Shown here one piece after another: positions 1 to 7,193 of a DNA stretch of 11,151 nucleotides (position 1 is its first letter; each line of letters opens with the position of its first letter). Source of the DNA: Pseudomonadota bacterium (GTDB lineage: Bacteria > Pseudomonadota > Alphaproteobacteria > Acetobacterales > Acetobacteraceae); contig JAJXXT010000083.1 of NCBI GenBank assembly GCA_021780935.1, positions 1 through 11,151 of the forward strand, given 5' to 3'. The notes beneath the pieces were generated by a model. It worked only from the letters and a program-made list of their open reading frames with translations. It searched no databases and was not told the origin of the DNA. A program made the position numbers and the translations under genes.

Positions 1-418
1 CGAGGCGGTCCGCGAACGGCGTCTGCCGCCCCAGCGCGCGCACGTCGCGCCAGACGCGCTGCGCCACGATGGCGATGGTGCGCTGGTCGGTCGGCATCCC
101 CGCCTCGCGCAGCATCTGCAGCACCGCATCGGCAACTTCGGCAAATTCCTCGTCCTCGGCGCGCAGGCGCGCGGCGACCGCGGCGTCGTCGAAGCCGCCC
201 TGCGCCTCGCGCGCACCTGGCTGGTCGCCCAGCAGCTCGTTCGGCGTCACCCCGAGAATGGCGCAGATGTCCTGGATGCGGTGGGCCGGGAAGGTCGGGT
301 CGGCGGCGCGGAACCACTGCCCGACCGCCTGCTGGGTGATGCCGAGCCGCAGCGCGAGCTGGCGGCGCGACAGCCCGCGCTGCGCCATCAGCCGTTCGAG
401 ATTGGCGGCAAAACCCAT
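1..418 (-). CDS. XRE-family helix-turn-helix transcriptional regulator (partial, 3' end outside window)
   Basis: The first 139 residues are visible and the gene continues beyond the left edge. The N-terminus is a classic Cro/C1-type DNA-binding domain, about residues 5-65. It contains the stretch LSRRQLALRLGITQQAVGQW (about 16-35), which holds the helix-turn-helix, and then VTPNELLGD (about 57-65), the usual end of this domain. The rest is charged, probably helical, and has no recognised ligand domain (residues 80-139 include RAEDEEFAEVADAVLQMLRE). The start is firm: the ATG at 418 is preceded in frame by a TGA at 434-436. The Shine-Dalgarno sequence is poor, only a GAGG too far upstream. The gene lies 105 bases downstream of gloC on the same strand. 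That gap is more AT-rich than its surroundings and probably holds a promoter, but I could not fix its elements. The target is unknown; self-repression is common in this family. Confidence 0.85.
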   Translation of the reverse strand, partial: MGFAANLERLMAQRGLSRRQLALRLGITQQAVGQWFRAADPTFPAHRIQDICAILGVTPNELLGDQPGAREAQGGFDDAAVAARLRAEDEEFAEVADAVLQMLREAGMPTDQRTIAIVAQRVWRDVRALGRQTPFADRL

Positions 419-523
419 GGTGTGACGATAGCCTCAACCGCCCTGTGTCGCAGCAGCCAACAGTGCCGTGCGTCGTTTATGAAAGTGATGGTTTCGAGTT
501 CCTTTGCAGCACCGCCCGGCGCC

Positions 524-1204
524 TCAGGCCGCATCGCCGCCGTCCTGCAGGAACGGGTTGCTGCGCCGCTCGACACCGAACGTCGAGCCCTCGCCATGCC
601 CGCAGAGAAACGCGATGTCGTCGCCGAGCGGCAGCAGCTTGTCGCGGATCGCCGCGATCAGTGCCGCGTGGTCGCCATAGGGAAAATCGGTCCGCCCGAT
701 CGAGCCGCGGAACAGCACGTCACCGACGATCGCGAAGCGCCGCGTCGTCTCGACGAAGACGAGATGCCCCGGCGTATGTCCGGGACAATGCAGCACGTCG
801 AACACCAGCGGCCCGAGCGCCAACTTCTCACCCTCCGCGAGCCAGCGATCGGGCAGCACGTTCTCCAGCCCCGACAGGCCGAAGCGCCGCGCCGCCTCCT
901 CGATATGCTCGAGCAGGAACCGGTCGCGCGCGTCCGGGCCGAGCAGCGGCACGTCCGCGCCCTGCCGCTCGCGCAGCGCCGCGCGCAGCGCCTTCGCCCC
1001 GCCCGCGTGGTCGAGATGGCCGTGGGTCAGCCACAGCGCCTCGACGCTGAGCCCGAGCTGCTCGATGCCGCGCAGGATCTCGGGCGCATCGCCGCCAGGA
1101 TCGACCACGACCGCCTGCTTCGTCGCCTCCGCCCACAGCAGCAGGCAATTCTGCTGCAGCGGCGTGACCGGGATGATGGCGACGCGGAAATCGTCTTCGG
1201 GCAT
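524..1204 (-). CDS. gloC: GloC/YcbL-type metallo-beta-lactamase-fold hydrolase (type II glyoxalase)
   Basis: This 226-residue protein very likely hydrolyses S-lactoylglutathione to D-lactate and glutathione in the cytoplasm, completing methylglyoxal detoxification. It has the complete metal site of the metallo-beta-lactamase fold: THGHLDH at 60-66, GHTPGH at 142-147 (His143), GDVLFRGSIGRTDFP from 161 (Asp162 bridging), and His203 in GHGEGSTFG. The start (IIPVTPLQQNC), the PDRWLAEG segment and the C-terminal ERRSNPFLQD are typical of the short, one-domain YcbL/GloC group, about 215 residues in E. coli as I recall it. They are not typical of the longer GloB with its extra helical domain. The ATG at 1204 gives the family's usual N-terminus, although its Shine-Dalgarno sequence is weak. 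The gene starts 87 bases after phoB on the same strand. I see no clear terminator in that gap, so read-through from the pst operon is possible but unproven. Confidence 0.9.
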   Translation of the reverse strand: MPEDDFRVAIIPVTPLQQNCLLLWAEATKQAVVVDPGGDAPEILRGIEQLGLSVEALWLTHGHLDHAGGAKALRAALRERQGADVPLLGPDARDRFLLEHIEEAARRFGLSGLENVLPDRWLAEGEKLALGPLVFDVLHCPGHTPGHLVFVETTRRFAIVGDVLFRGSIGRTDFPYGDHAALIAAIRDKLLPLGDDIAFLCGHGEGSTFGVERRSNPFLQDGGDAA

Positions 1205-1291
1205 GGGCAGGGATCCGTCGGGAGGCTGGCGCCACGCTGCGGCGGAACCCGCGCGCGCGCAACCCCGCGCCGTGCGGGTGCCGGCCTTCGC

Positions 1292-2038
1292 CTACGCGGC
1301 CTCGGTGTCGAGCGCGTAGCCGGCCGCGCGCACCGTGCGCACGAGGTCGAGCTCGTCCTCGCCGTTGATCGACTTGCGCAGCCGGCGGATATGCACATCC
1401 ACGGTGCGCGGCTCGACATGGATGTCCTTGCCCCACACCGCGTCGAGCAGCTCCTCACGCGAGAACACGCGCCGCGGATGCTGCATCAGGAACTCCAGCA
1501 GCCGGAACTCGGTCGGCCCGAGATGCAAAGCCCGCTCGCCGCGCCAGACGCGATGCGCGGCGAGATCCATCGTGATGTCGTGGAACGCCAGCTTGCCCTT
1601 GGCCGGCATCGCGCTGGCGCGGCGCAGCAGCGCGCGCACCCGCGCCAGCAGCGCCTCGATGTTGAACGGCTTGGTGATGTAGTCGTCGGCGCCGGTGTTG
1701 AGCCCGCGCACCGCGTCCTGGTCCTCGGCGCGCGCCGTCACGATGATCACCGGCAGGTCGCGCGTTCCCGGCCGGCGGCGGATCTGGCGGCACACTTCGA
1801 GCCCGGAGACGGTCGGCAGCATCCAGTCGAGCAGCACCAGGTCCGGCGGCGCCTCGGCGATGCGCGTCAGCGCCTCCTGCCCGTCCACGGCTTCCTCGAC
1901 GTGATAGCCCTGCTTTTCCAGATTGTAGCGCAGCATCGTCGCCAGCGCCGCCTCGTCCTCGACGACCAGGACCACCGGGCGCCCGCTGCTGCGAGCGCCG
2001 CGGCCGTGAGCAGTTTCCATCGTCTGCGTCTCGATCAT
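1292..2038 (-). CDS. phoB: Phosphate regulon response regulator PhoB
   Basis: This 248-residue OmpR/PhoB-type response regulator activates phosphate-starvation genes by binding Pho boxes. The receiver domain spans about residues 20-140. It has the acidic pair Glu27-Asp28 (VVEDE), the phosphorylated Asp71 in LLDWMLP, Thr101 (VTARAED) and Lys123 in the KPF motif. A winged-helix DNA-binding domain follows (about 150-245), with the family landmarks LGPTEFRLLEFLM, FSREELLD and RTVDVHIRRLRK. The start at 2038 is supported by an ATGA overlap with the phoU stop and by a strong GGGAGG six bases upstream. This gives a tail of about 20 residues before the receiver domain; an internal ATG at residue 7 is a weaker alternative. 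The gene is last in pstSCAB-phoU-phoB, so its synthesis should rise with the operon it activates. No phoR lies next to it, so its kinase must be encoded elsewhere. Confidence 0.95.
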   Translation of the reverse strand: MIETQTMETAHGRGARSSGRPVVLVVEDEAALATMLRYNLEKQGYHVEEAVDGQEALTRIAEAPPDLVLLDWMLPTVSGLEVCRQIRRRPGTRDLPVIIVTARAEDQDAVRGLNTGADDYITKPFNIEALLARVRALLRRASAMPAKGKLAFHDITMDLAAHRVWRGERALHLGPTEFRLLEFLMQHPRRVFSREELLDAVWGKDIHVEPRTVDVHIRRLRKSINGEDELDLVRTVRAAGYALDTEAA

Positions 2039-2766
2039 TCGCCGCCTCCCGCGGGCGGCCGCACCACGGCGTAGGGCGAGGTATCGGCCTTCGGCCGCGT
2101 CTCGGCGATCGGTGCTCCGGTGACCGCGTAATGGACGGTCTCGGCGATGTTGGTCGCATGGTCGCCGATCCGCTCCAGGTTCTTGGCGATGAACAGCAGG
2201 TGCGTGCACGGCGTGATGTTGCGCGGATCCTCCATCATGTAGGTGATCAGCTCCCGGAAGATGGCGTTGTAGAACCCGTCGATCGCCTCGTCGGAGCGCC
2301 ACACCCGCAGCGCCTTCTCCGCGTCCGCCTCGCCGATCGCATCGACGATCGCCTTGAGGTTCTCCTGCACCAGCCGCGACATGTGTCCGAGCCCCGCGAG
2401 ACTGAACGGCAGCGTATACTGGCCGAGCACCTTGCTGCGTTTCGCGACGTTGGCGGCATAATCGCCGATCCGTTCCAGATCGCCGGTCATCTTCAGCGCC
2501 GCGACGATCTGGCGCAGATCGCCCGCGACCGGCTGGCGCAGCGCCAGCAGCCGGATGACGAAGGCCTCGATGTCGCGCTCCATCGCGTCCACTTTGGCAT
2601 CGCTCGCGACGACGCGCGTCGCCAGCTCGGCGTCGCTCTCGAGCACCGCCTGGGTCGCGAGGCTGACCTCGCTCTCCACCATCCCGCCCATCTCGGCGAT
2701 CAGCGAGGCCAGGCGCTTCAGCTCCTGCTCGTAACTCTTGACGATGTGCTGGGTATTGTCGGACAT
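2035..2766 (-). CDS. phoU: Phosphate signalling protein PhoU
   Basis: PhoU links the state of the Pst transporter to the PhoR/PhoB system and keeps the Pho regulon off when phosphate is plentiful. The 243-residue protein shows the expected tandem three-helix repeats. The first covers about residues 20-105 and ends near DLERIGDYAANVAKRS. The second covers about 120-215 and ends near NLERIGDHATNIAE. These two E/D-rich segments are the paired metal-cluster motifs of the family. The protein has no membrane segment and should sit at the inner face of the membrane with PstB and PhoR. The start ATG is preceded by AGGAGG at four bases, overlapping the pstB stop region; only nine bases separate the two genes. 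The gene overlaps phoB downstream by four bases, so the three genes are surely co-transcribed. Confidence 0.96.
   Translation of the reverse strand: MSDNTQHIVKSYEQELKRLASLIAEMGGMVESEVSLATQAVLESDAELATRVVASDAKVDAMERDIEAFVIRLLALRQPVAGDLRQIVAALKMTGDLERIGDYAANVAKRSKVLGQYTLPFSLAGLGHMSRLVQENLKAIVDAIGEADAEKALRVWRSDEAIDGFYNAIFRELITYMMEDPRNITPCTHLLFIAKNLERIGDHATNIAETVHYAVTGAPIAETRPKADTSPYAVVRPPAGGGE
2045..2050 (-). promoter_or_regulatory. Ribosome binding site of phoB
   Basis: On the minus strand, GGGAGG lies six bases before the ATG at 2038, inside the last codons of phoU. This strong site, together with the ATGA overlap of the phoU stop and the phoB start, selects the start at 2038 over the in-frame ATG six codons later. 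It also suggests translational coupling of phoU and phoB. Confidence 0.75.
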
Positions 2767-2770
2767 CGAA

Positions 2771-2776
2771 CCTCCT
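2771..2776 (-). promoter_or_regulatory. Ribosome binding site of phoU
   Basis: A consensus AGGAGG on the minus strand ends four bases before the phoU ATG. It directly follows, and by one base overlaps, the TGA of pstB. The spacing is short, but the site is the strongest in the operon and fixes the phoU start. Confidence 0.7.
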
Positions 2777-3531
2777 CAGCCGAAGCGGCCGGTGATGTAG
2801 TCCTGGGTGCGTTTCTCGCGCGGCGCCGTGAACATCGTCGCGGCACTCGCGACTTCCACCATCTCGCCGAGATAGAAGAACGCCACCTGGTCGGCGACGC
2901 GCGCCGCCTGCTGCATGTTGTGCGTCACCATCGCGATGGTGAAGTCGCGCTTGAGCTCGTCGATCAGCTCCTCGACCTTGAGGGTCGAGATCGGGTCGAG
3001 CGCGCTGGTCGGCTCGTCGAACAGGATCACCTCGGGCCGCACCGCGATGGTGCGCGCGATGCACAGCCGCTGCTGCTGCCCGCCGGAGAGCCCGGTCGCC
3101 GGCGTCTGCAGGCGGTCCTTCACCTCGTCCCAGAGGGCGGCGCGCGTGAGCGACCACTCCACGCGCTCCTCCATGTCCGCGCGCGACGGCCGCTCGTGCA
3201 GGCGCACGCCGAAGGCGATGTTCTCGCGGATCGACATCGGAAACGGCGTCGGCTTCTGAAACACCATGCCGACGCGTGAGCGCAGCAGGTCGACGTCGAC
3301 GCCGGGTCCGATGACGTTGGTGCCGTCCATCATCACCTCGCCGGTCGCGCGCTGCCCCGGGTAGAGGTCGTACATGCGGTTGAGGCAGCGCAGCAGCGTC
3401 GACTTGCCGCAGCCCGAGGGCCCGATCAGCCCGGTCACCTCCCGCTCGGGGAAGTCGAGCGTGATCGACTTCAGCGCCCGGTTGGCGCCGTAATAGAAAT
3501 CGAGGTCGCGGATGGCGATCTTGGCGGACAT
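2776..3531 (-). CDS. pstB: Phosphate ABC transporter ATP-binding protein PstB
   Basis: This is the ATPase that powers high-affinity phosphate import through PstC and PstA at the inner face of the cytoplasmic membrane. The 251 residues hold every ABC motif. Walker A is GPSGCGKST (37-45), the Q-loop is [10 protein letters not shown] (91-100), the signature is LSGGQQQR (148-155), and Walker B is VILFDEP (168-174), followed by the D-loop SALD and the switch His204 in VTHN. The wording [13 protein letters not shown] and the C-terminal [10 protein letters not shown] are characteristic of PstB within the ABC superfamily, so the assignment is specific. The gene starts five bases after the last base of the pstA stop codon and is followed nine bases later by phoU. 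Length is normal for the family. I see no missing residue or frameshift. Confidence 0.97.
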   Translation of the reverse strand: MSAKIAIRDLDFYYGANRALKSITLDFPEREVTGLIGPSGCGKSTLLRCLNRMYDLYPGQRATGEVMMDGTNVIGPGVDVDLLRSRVGMVFQKPTPFPMSIRENIAFGVRLHERPSRADMEERVEWSLTRAALWDEVKDRLQTPATGLSGGQQQRLCIARTIAVRPEVILFDEPTSALDPISTLKVEELIDELKRDFTIAMVTHNMQQAARVADQVAFFYLGEMVEVASAATMFTAPREKRTQDYITGRFG

Positions 3532-3535
3532 GGCG

Positions 3536-4438
3536 TTAGCGTGCTCCCTGCCGCCGCAGCAGCACCAGCCGGGCGGCGACGCTGATCAGCAGCACGATCA
3601 GCGTCACCAGCAGCGCCGCGGCATAGGCGAGCGCATTGGCCGAGGCGAAGGGCTCGTTGATGAAGGCCCAGATCGCGTAGGTGAGGTAGCCCACCGGCGA
3701 GCGCACCAGATGCCCGTTCCACAGATAGGACGACCAGCCCGCGGTGTAGATCAGCGGCGCGGTCTCGCCGACCGAGATCGAGAAGGCGAGCAGGATCCCC
3801 GTGAGGATCCCGGGCATCGCCACCGGCAGCGCGATCCGCCACGCCACGCGCCCCGCGCCCGCGCCGAGCGCGAACGCCGCCTCCTGCATCGCCCCCGGCA
3901 CCTGGCTCAGGGCGAGCTCGGTGGTGCGGCAGATATAGGGCAGGCAGAGGATCGCGATGGTGACGCAGGCCGCGGCGAGCGAGAACTGCCAGCCCAGCCC
4001 CTCGACCATCGTTACGTATCCGAAATATCCGAGCACGATCGAGGGAACCCCCACCAGGACATCGGCCATGAAGCGGATCGTGCGCGCGAACCAGGTATGG
4101 CTGAACTGCGCCGCATAGAGCCCCGCCGCGACGCCGAACGGCACCGCGAGGAGCATCGAGCCGACGCCGATCACCAGCGTGCCCTCGATGGCGTTGAGCA
4201 GCCCGCCGCCGGTGCCCTGTGTCACCTCGAGGAACACCGTCGGCGTCAGCGCCGAGATCCCGCGCAGCAGCACCAGCAGCAGGATCCAGCCCATGGCGAA
4301 GGCGAGCAGCCCGAAGCCGAGGCTGCACAGCGCCCAGCCGAGCAGCGACTGTGTCCGCCGCCGCCGCATCCGCCCGAGCCGCGCCGCTTCGCGCGGGGAG
4401 ACGCCAGCGCCGCCGCCGGCCATCGCGGCGACACTCAT
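3536..4438 (-). CDS. pstA: Phosphate ABC transporter permease PstA
   Basis: One of the two membrane subunits of the Pst phosphate importer, 300 residues. After a polar, arginine-rich N-terminus (to about residue 29) there is a first membrane span (about 31-58). A periplasmic segment ([23 protein letters not shown]) follows, and then the core permease spans up to about residue 290. The cytoplasmic EAA loop that docks onto PstB is visible at about 187-206 ([20 protein letters not shown]). [13 protein letters not shown] (222-234) is a typical PstA signature. The start at 4438 forms an ATGA overlap with the pstC stop, and the reading frame gives the expected N-terminus. The frame is also open upstream through pstC, but that stretch reads as an out-of-frame shadow with no membrane character. 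The GGGA upstream is a weak ribosome site, consistent with coupling to pstC translation. Confidence 0.95.
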   Translation of the reverse strand: MSVAAMAGGGAGVSPREAARLGRMRRRRTQSLLGWALCSLGFGLLAFAMGWILLLVLLRGISALTPTVFLEVTQGTGGGLLNAIEGTLVIGVGSMLLAVPFGVAAGLYAAQFSHTWFARTIRFMADVLVGVPSIVLGYFGYVTMVEGLGWQFSLAAACVTIAILCLPYICRTTELALSQVPGAMQEAAFALGAGAGRVAWRIALPVAMPGILTGILLAFSISVGETAPLIYTAGWSSYLWNGHLVRSPVGYLTYAIWAFINEPFASANALAYAAALLVTLIVLLISVAARLVLLRRQGAR

Positions 4439-5394
4439 ACCCGCGCGTCCCTGAGGCCGGCGCGGTACAGCACCAGCCGCGCCAGTGCGTTGACGCTCAC
4501 GGAAATCACTGACAACACCAGCGCCACCTCCGCGAGCGAGCGCACCGCGAGGCCGGTCGGGTCCTGCAGGGCGCTGTCGAGCTGCGAGACGATGAACGCC
4601 GCCATCGTGGAGATCGGCGAATAGATGTTCGGCGGCAGGTAGTTGAGTGCGTTGCCGCTCACCATCAGCACCGCCATCGTCTCGCCCAGCGCCCGGCCGG
4701 TGGCGAGGATGGTGACGCCGATCAGGATCTTGCGCACGCCGGGCAGCACGACCTTCCACACCGCCTCGAATTTGGTCGCCCCGAGCGCCGCGGCGGATTC
4801 GCGCACCACCATCGGCGCGGCCAGGAGTGCGTCGCGCAGTGTCGCCGCGATCAGCGGCACGATCATCAGCGACAGCACGATCCCCGCCGTGAGCAGGCCA
4901 TAGCCGCTGCCCGTCGGTCCGCCGAAAAACGGGACGAACCCCAGCAGCCGTCCCAGCAGCGGAAAGATCGTATGCCCGAGCAGCGGGATCAGCACCGCAT
5001 AGCCCCAAAGCCCGAACACCACCGAGGGCACCGCCGCCAGCAGCTCGACCAGGAACGACAGCCACAGCCGCAGCTTCCCCGGCACCGCCTCGGCCAGGAA
5101 GATCGCCGCGCCGACGCCGACCGGCACCGCGATGGCCAGCGCGATCGCCGTCGAGAGCAGCGTGCCCGCGACCAGGAACAGGATGCCGTAATGCGCCCCG
5201 GGCAGCACCTGCACGCCGTTGCGCACGATCGGCGAACCGTAGGTGTTGCCGAGGTTCCACGACGAAGAGGTGACGAAACCAAGCCCGTTGAAGCGCAGCG
5301 CCGGCCAGGAATAGATCGCCAGAAACAGGATCACGGCGACCAGGCTGGCCGGCAGGACGCCGGCGAACACGGCAAGGACACGGCGGAAGGACAT
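4435..5394 (-). CDS. pstC: Phosphate ABC transporter permease PstC
   Basis: The second membrane subunit of the phosphate importer, 319 residues. A first span covers about 7-29. A periplasmic loop with SSSWNLGNTYG (43-53) follows, and then core permease spans with VELLAAVPSVVFGLWG (116-131), a family hallmark. The EAA loop that contacts PstB is at about 199-218 (ESAAALGATKFEAVWKVVLP). It is followed by GRALGETMAVLMVSGN (233-248), which is strongly conserved in PstC. Length and topology are normal. The start is the first ATG of the open frame, with an AGGT about eight bases upstream. It lies 80 bases after pstS, and that gap contains a strong stem-loop. The 3' end overlaps pstA by four bases. 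Confidence 0.96.
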   Translation of the reverse strand: MSFRRVLAVFAGVLPASLVAVILFLAIYSWPALRFNGLGFVTSSSWNLGNTYGSPIVRNGVQVLPGAHYGILFLVAGTLLSTAIALAIAVPVGVGAAIFLAEAVPGKLRLWLSFLVELLAAVPSVVFGLWGYAVLIPLLGHTIFPLLGRLLGFVPFFGGPTGSGYGLLTAGIVLSLMIVPLIAATLRDALLAAPMVVRESAAALGATKFEAVWKVVLPGVRKILIGVTILATGRALGETMAVLMVSGNALNYLPPNIYSPISTMAAFIVSQLDSALQDPTGLAVRSLAEVALVLSVISVSVNALARLVLYRAGLRDARV

Positions 5395-5419
5395 CGGTTG
5401 ACCTGGGACTGAAACAGGA

Positions 5420-5448
5420 TGACGCCGCCGGGGTCGCCGGCGGCGTCA
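5420..5448 (-). terminator. Stem-loop between pstS and pstC (probable attenuator or mRNA-stability hairpin)
   Basis: A perfect 12-base-pair inverted repeat (arms 5420-5431 and 5437-5448, 5-base loop) lies in the 80-base gap after pstS. No T-run follows it on the minus strand, only TCCTGTTTC, so full termination is unlikely. A hairpin placed after the binding-protein gene of an ABC operon commonly protects the upstream transcript or causes partial termination. That would give more PstS than channel subunits. This role is inferred from position. Confidence 0.65.
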
Positions 5449-5474
5449 CGAGGTCTAGCAGAAAGCGATCCGAG

Positions 5475-6572
5475 TCACTTGATGGTGTCGATCTGCGCTG
5501 TGCTCAGCTTCGCCGCCGAGGCCGGCAGTGCCACGAAGCTCACCGCGTCCATGAAGTGCTGCGCGTTGCCGCCGTCGCGCGCGATCGCCCAGGCGAAGAA
5601 CTTGCGCAGCGCGCCGGCCACCGCCGCGTTCGGCTGCTGCGCCTTCACGATCGCGTACTCGTAGTTGATGATCGGGTAGGAATTCGGCCCCGGCGCATAG
5701 ACCAGGCTGATGCGCTCGTCCTTCGGCGTCTTCGCCGTCATCGCCGCCGCCGCGGCCTTCACGTTGTCGATGGTCAGCGGAACGAACTTGCCGTCCTTGT
5801 TCTCGAGCAGCGCGGTGCCGAGCTTGTTGTCGGCGATCGCCTGCTTGAAGCTCACGCCGATATAGGCGATCGAGTACGGCGTGGTCTTGATCGCGTTGAC
5901 CATGCCCGGGTTGCCGTTGGCGCCGATCGCGCCGGGTGCCGGCGGCCAGCTCACCGTCGTGCCGTAGCCGACCGAGTTCTGCCAGGCGGGGGTCGAGAAG
6001 GCGAGATACTGACTGAAGATGAACGTATCGCCGCTGCCGTCGGTGCGGTGCACGGTGACGATGGCACGGTCGGGCAGCTTGACGCCGGGATTGATCGCGG
6101 CGATCGCCGGATCGTTCCACTTGGTGATCTTGCCGTCATAGATGCCGGCCAGCACCGGGCCCGAGAACTTCAGGCTGGTGGCGTTCAGCCCGGGCAGGTT
6201 GTAGTTGATCATCTGGCTCGAGATCGCCAGCGGAATGTTCAGCATGCCCGGGTGCTGCTTCATCAGCGCGTCCGACAGATAGGCGTCCGAGGCGCCGATC
6301 TGCGCCACGCCCGAGATCGCCTCGGAAATGCCGGTGCCGCTGCCGGTGCTCTGCGTGGTGATGCGCACGCCCGGATTGGCCTTGGTGTAGGCCGGCACCC
6401 AGAGGTTGAACAGCGGATAGAGCAGGCTCGAGCCGGTCTCCAGCAGGTTCACGCTGGCGGCGCGCGCCGGCGTGGCGCCGGCAGCGACGAAGCCGGCCAG
6501 GGCGAAGGCCACGCCCGCTCCCAGCATCAGGCGGCGGCCCGGCCCGCGGCCGGCAGTGGTGTATCCTGACAT
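5475..6572 (-). CDS. pstS: Periplasmic phosphate-binding protein PstS
   Basis: The 365-residue binding protein that captures phosphate in the periplasm and delivers it to PstCA. A signal peptide is clear: GRRLMLGA at 12-19, a hydrophobic core to about 33, and an Ala-X-Ala cleavage site (ARA, 36-38). The twin arginine suggests possible Tat export. The mature protein has the phosphate-binding loops: TGSSL (46-50), QSTGSGTGI (74-82), GASD (93-96) and HRTDGSGDTF (175-184). The last corresponds to the Arg-Asp-Gly-Ser-Gly loop of known PstS proteins. Further family text includes IYDGKITKWNDPAI and SYPIINYEYAIV. The sequence belongs to a PstS group that differs from the E. coli type in the first loop (GSSLLYP rather than GATFP). 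The start ATG has GGGAG ten bases upstream. The gene is first in the operon and is preceded by a Pho box, so it should be induced by phosphate limitation. Confidence 0.95.
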   Translation of the reverse strand: MSGYTTAGRGPGRRLMLGAGVAFALAGFVAAGATPARAASVNLLETGSSLLYPLFNLWVPAYTKANPGVRITTQSTGSGTGISEAISGVAQIGASDAYLSDALMKQHPGMLNIPLAISSQMINYNLPGLNATSLKFSGPVLAGIYDGKITKWNDPAIAAINPGVKLPDRAIVTVHRTDGSGDTFIFSQYLAFSTPAWQNSVGYGTTVSWPPAPGAIGANGNPGMVNAIKTTPYSIAYIGVSFKQAIADNKLGTALLENKDGKFVPLTIDNVKAAAAAMTAKTPKDERISLVYAPGPNSYPIINYEYAIVKAQQPNAAVAGALRKFFAWAIARDGGNAQHFMDAVSFVALPASAAKLSTAQIDTIK

Positions 6573-6634
6573 CAGGTCAACTCTCCCATGAGCTTTTCCG
6601 CCGCGGGCGGACTCGCTCGCTGGCCGGAGGCCCG

Positions 6635-6690
6635 CTCATAGGTGGGGACCGCGACCGCACTATTTCAGTTTTATGAAGCTTCGATGACAC
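6635..6690 (-). promoter_or_regulatory. Pho box and promoter of the pstSCAB-phoU-phoB operon
   Basis: On the minus strand three 7-base units are spaced by 4 bases: GTGTCAT (6684-6690), spacer CGAA, GCTTCAT (6673-6679), spacer AAAA, CTGAAAT (6662-6668). This is the 11-base periodicity of PhoB sites (consensus CTGTCAT). The first unit fits 6 of 7, and the others fit 4 and 5. A fourth, degenerate unit, CGGTCGC (6651-6657), would be followed after 10 bases by a -10-like TATGAG (6635-6640), with no -35 needed. Transcription would then start near 6628, giving a leader of about 55 bases. That leader holds a small hairpin (6597-6611) and the pstS ribosome site. PhoB control is inferred from this arrangement. 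Confidence 0.65.
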
Positions 6691-6714
6691 ACGGGCGCGC
6701 GTCGCCGCGCCCGT
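6691..6714 (-). terminator. GC-rich stem-loop at the end of the Rrf2-family gene
   Basis: A perfect 9-base-pair inverted repeat (6691-6699 and 6706-6714, 6-base loop) begins at the last base of the Rrf2 gene stop codon. It ends right beside the Pho box. There is no T-run after it. It probably separates transcription of the regulator from the pst operon, but intrinsic termination without a U-tract is uncertain. Confidence 0.5.
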
Positions 6715-7160
6715 CAGATGGCGTAGCTCACCGGTTCCAACGCTGGCCGGCGCAGCCCCGCCGCCACCGCCCGGCGCACCAGCTCCTCCAGCGTCACCTC
6801 GCGCAGCGCCGTCGCCGCCGCCGCGTCGGCCGCCTGCCACGCCGCCATGGCGATCGCCGCCAGCCCCGCCGCCGGCGCCGGGGTTTCGGTTCCCGCCATC
6901 GCGATCATCGCCGCCGCGACCTCGGCCAGCGTGATGTCGCGCGCCGGCCGCGCCAGCCGATAGCCGCCGCGCGGCCCGCGCACGCTGTCGAGCAACCCGG
7001 CACGCGCAAGGACCTGCAGCAGCGGTTCGAGCCCGCGCCGCGCCTGGCCCAGCCGCAGCGCCAGATCCGCCGCCGGCACCGTCCCCGCCCGTCCGGCATG
7101 GAACGCCACGTCCAGCATGATCTCGACGCCGGTCAGCGCCCGGTCCTGGCGAATCAGCAT
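6714..7160 (-). CDS. Rrf2-family transcriptional regulator lacking Fe-S cysteines
   Basis: A 148-residue winged-helix regulator. The N-terminus (RALTGVEIMLDVAFHAG), the helix-turn-helix region (about 30-57, AADLALRLGQARRGLEPLLQVL) and the wing RGPRGGYRLARP (61-72), followed by ITLAEV, are the standard Rrf2 signature. The C-terminal half contains no cysteine, and indeed the whole protein has none. It therefore cannot hold an iron-sulphur cluster as IscR, NsrR or RsrR do. It is closer in type to CymR-like, cluster-free members. CymR controls cysteine metabolism in Firmicutes and binds CysK. A cysK gene lies 1.4 kb away here on the opposite strand, so a role in sulphur metabolism is a reasonable but untested idea. 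The start ATG has only a weak ribosome site. A 16-base palindrome 17 bases upstream may be its own operator. Confidence 0.85.
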   Translation of the reverse strand: MLIRQDRALTGVEIMLDVAFHAGRAGTVPAADLALRLGQARRGLEPLLQVLARAGLLDSVRGPRGGYRLARPARDITLAEVAAAMIAMAGTETPAPAAGLAAIAMAAWQAADAAAATALREVTLEELVRRAVAAGLRRPALEPVSYAI

Positions 7161-7177
7161 GCCCGATCATGCCGCAC

Positions 7178-7193
7178 GATGCCGGCCGGCATC
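7178..7193. promoter_or_regulatory. Perfect 16-base palindrome upstream of the Rrf2-family gene (candidate operator)
   Basis: GATGCCGGCCGGCATC reads the same on both strands. It lies 17 bases before the Rrf2-family start, inside the space between a possible -35 (TTGATG on the minus strand, 7190-7195) and a possible -10 (CATGAT, 7166-7171, 18-base spacer). Rrf2 proteins bind palindromes as dimers and often repress themselves, so this could be the autoregulatory site. The promoter elements are weak, and GC-rich palindromes arise easily by chance in this genome. Confidence 0.4.

Noticed and set aside
436..523. A second Pho box upstream of the XRE regulator (CTTTCAT on the minus strand)
   Set aside because: One half-site resembles a Pho unit, but the positions 11 bases on either side do not match.
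1251..1260. Run of GC dinucleotides between phoB and gloC as a regulatory or Z-DNA element
   Set aside because: It is only ten bases long and expected by chance at this base composition. No clean terminator or promoter could be built around it.
281..2074. Long plus-strand open frame (597 codons) opposite gloC and phoB
   Set aside because: Its translation is rich in Arg, Gln and His with no domain, typical of the reverse strand of GC-rich genes. Both genes opposite have complete catalytic motifs.
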